Assembly: GCA_037039925.1 (NCBI GenBank)
Contig: JAXRKP010000041.1
Location: forward strand, 476,001 to 540,000
DNA length: 64,000 nt
Direction of reading: 5' to 3'
From: Doris montereyensis
Lineage: Eukaryota > Mollusca > Gastropoda > Nudibranchia > Dorididae
The notes beneath the pieces were generated by a model. That model searched no databases. It was not told where the DNA came from and was given only the letters and a program-made list of their open reading frames with translations. The translations under genes and the position numbers were made by a program. Of the stretch, positions 63,509-64,000 are shown piece by piece (position 1 is the stretch's first letter; each line of letters begins with the position of its first letter).

Positions 63509-63749
63509 GGAAGTGGAGATGAATAGGACACACCTTCAGAAAAACCCAGAGAAATAATACAAGACATGCCCTTCAGTGGAATCCACAGAGGTAGAGGGTT
63601 AAGGAAAGCCACGATTAACATGGAGAAGGCTAGTGGACGATGGCTTAAAGAAGTGGGGTCTTTGTGGAGGGATTTATCATGAGTTTCCCAAAATAGGAAT
63701 AAGTGGAAGTGCGTTGTTTGTGGCCCACACCGGTATAGGGTGAAAAGGA

Positions 63750-63785
63750 CTATTATTATTATTATTATTTTTATTAATTTAAAAA

Positions 63786-63832
<47 letters not shown>
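63750..63832. repeat. (ATT)n microsatellite
   Basis: About 25 ATT units in two blocks. The last 170 bp of the window are AT-rich with nothing recognisable. Confidence 0.93.
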
Positions 63833-63833
<1 letters not shown>

Positions 63834-64000
63834 ATTTATTTTTTTTTAATTGTATTTCTTACTTTTTATTTTTTATATTATTACCAAGATCTTGTACAGT
63901 CAAAAATATAACGTAGACTTTTATTCGTAGATTTTCAATATCATACAGCCCTGCTTTCTCATTCAGAAACTATTAACATCCAAAGTAACCAAACATAAAT

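Overview
The window is eukaryotic, intron-rich, AT-rich DNA packed with microsatellites, SINEs, LINEs and miniature inverted-repeat elements. Two conserved animal genes can be recognised by exon-level matching, so the source is a metazoan. The mix of tRNA-derived SINEs, RTE-like and CR1/L2-like LINEs, long (CT)n, (TA)n and (ATT)n tracts, recurring AGATCTAGATCTAG motifs and a large intronless ankyrin-repeat gene fits a mollusc, probably a gastropod. That placement is inference.

Layout. (1) 278-20188, minus strand: three exons of an ERp29 (ER protein 29, Windbeutel-type, PDI-related chaperone) gene. The signal-peptide exon is at 20.1 kb and the thioredoxin-like exons are at 11.0 kb and 0.3-0.45 kb. 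The remaining C-terminal exons lie beyond the left edge. Introns of about 9 and 10.5 kb hold an RTE-like LINE in each (minus strand at 12.2-15.0 kb, plus strand at 3.1-5.35 kb), a decayed I/Jockey-like LINE at 15.6-17.5 kb, a palindromic 24-bp satellite at 0.5-1.9 kb, a SINE with an internal minisatellite at 7.0-7.7 kb, a foldback element at 19.4 kb and several microsatellites. (2) 20.7-25.3 kb: a nested transposon stack, an RTE-like LINE broken by a tRNA-SINE and by a CR1/L2-like LINE. (3) 26883-47049, plus strand: a complete five-exon SKA2 (spindle and kinetochore-associated protein 2) gene. The exon chain is phase-consistent and encodes 123 residues, against 121 in human. Its introns carry TA-flanked pogo-like MITEs, SINEs, 37-, 63- and 87-bp minisatellites and two further exon-like segments (39.7 and 42.4 kb) that could form an alternative SKA2 C-terminus. 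(4) 47.1-49.2 kb: 54-bp tandem repeats and AT-rich DNA. (5) 49.2-57.1 kb, minus strand: an intronless ankyrin-repeat gene of about 60 repeats, broken into nine reading-frame segments by eight small indels, with decayed ankyrin remnants and LINE pieces at its 3' end. (6) 57.9-64 kb: another RTE-like LINE with an internal replacement, a pogo-like MITE containing (AAG)n, duplicated AT-rich segments and very long (CT)n tracts.

ERp29 and SKA2 are head to head about 6.7 kb apart, and almost all of that gap is transposon sequence. There is no operon logic. ERp29 works in the ER lumen on secretory cargo, SKA2 in the spindle/kinetochore SKA complex, and the ankyrin protein is presumably a cytosolic or nuclear protein-binding scaffold.

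A recurring theme is single- or double-base indels in otherwise well-conserved coding sequence (ERp29 exon 2 and eight places in the ankyrin gene, several in G/C homopolymer runs). This looks more like uncorrected consensus errors of a long-read assembly than gene decay. A mosaic tandem-repeat zone at 34.9-35.6 kb points the same way.
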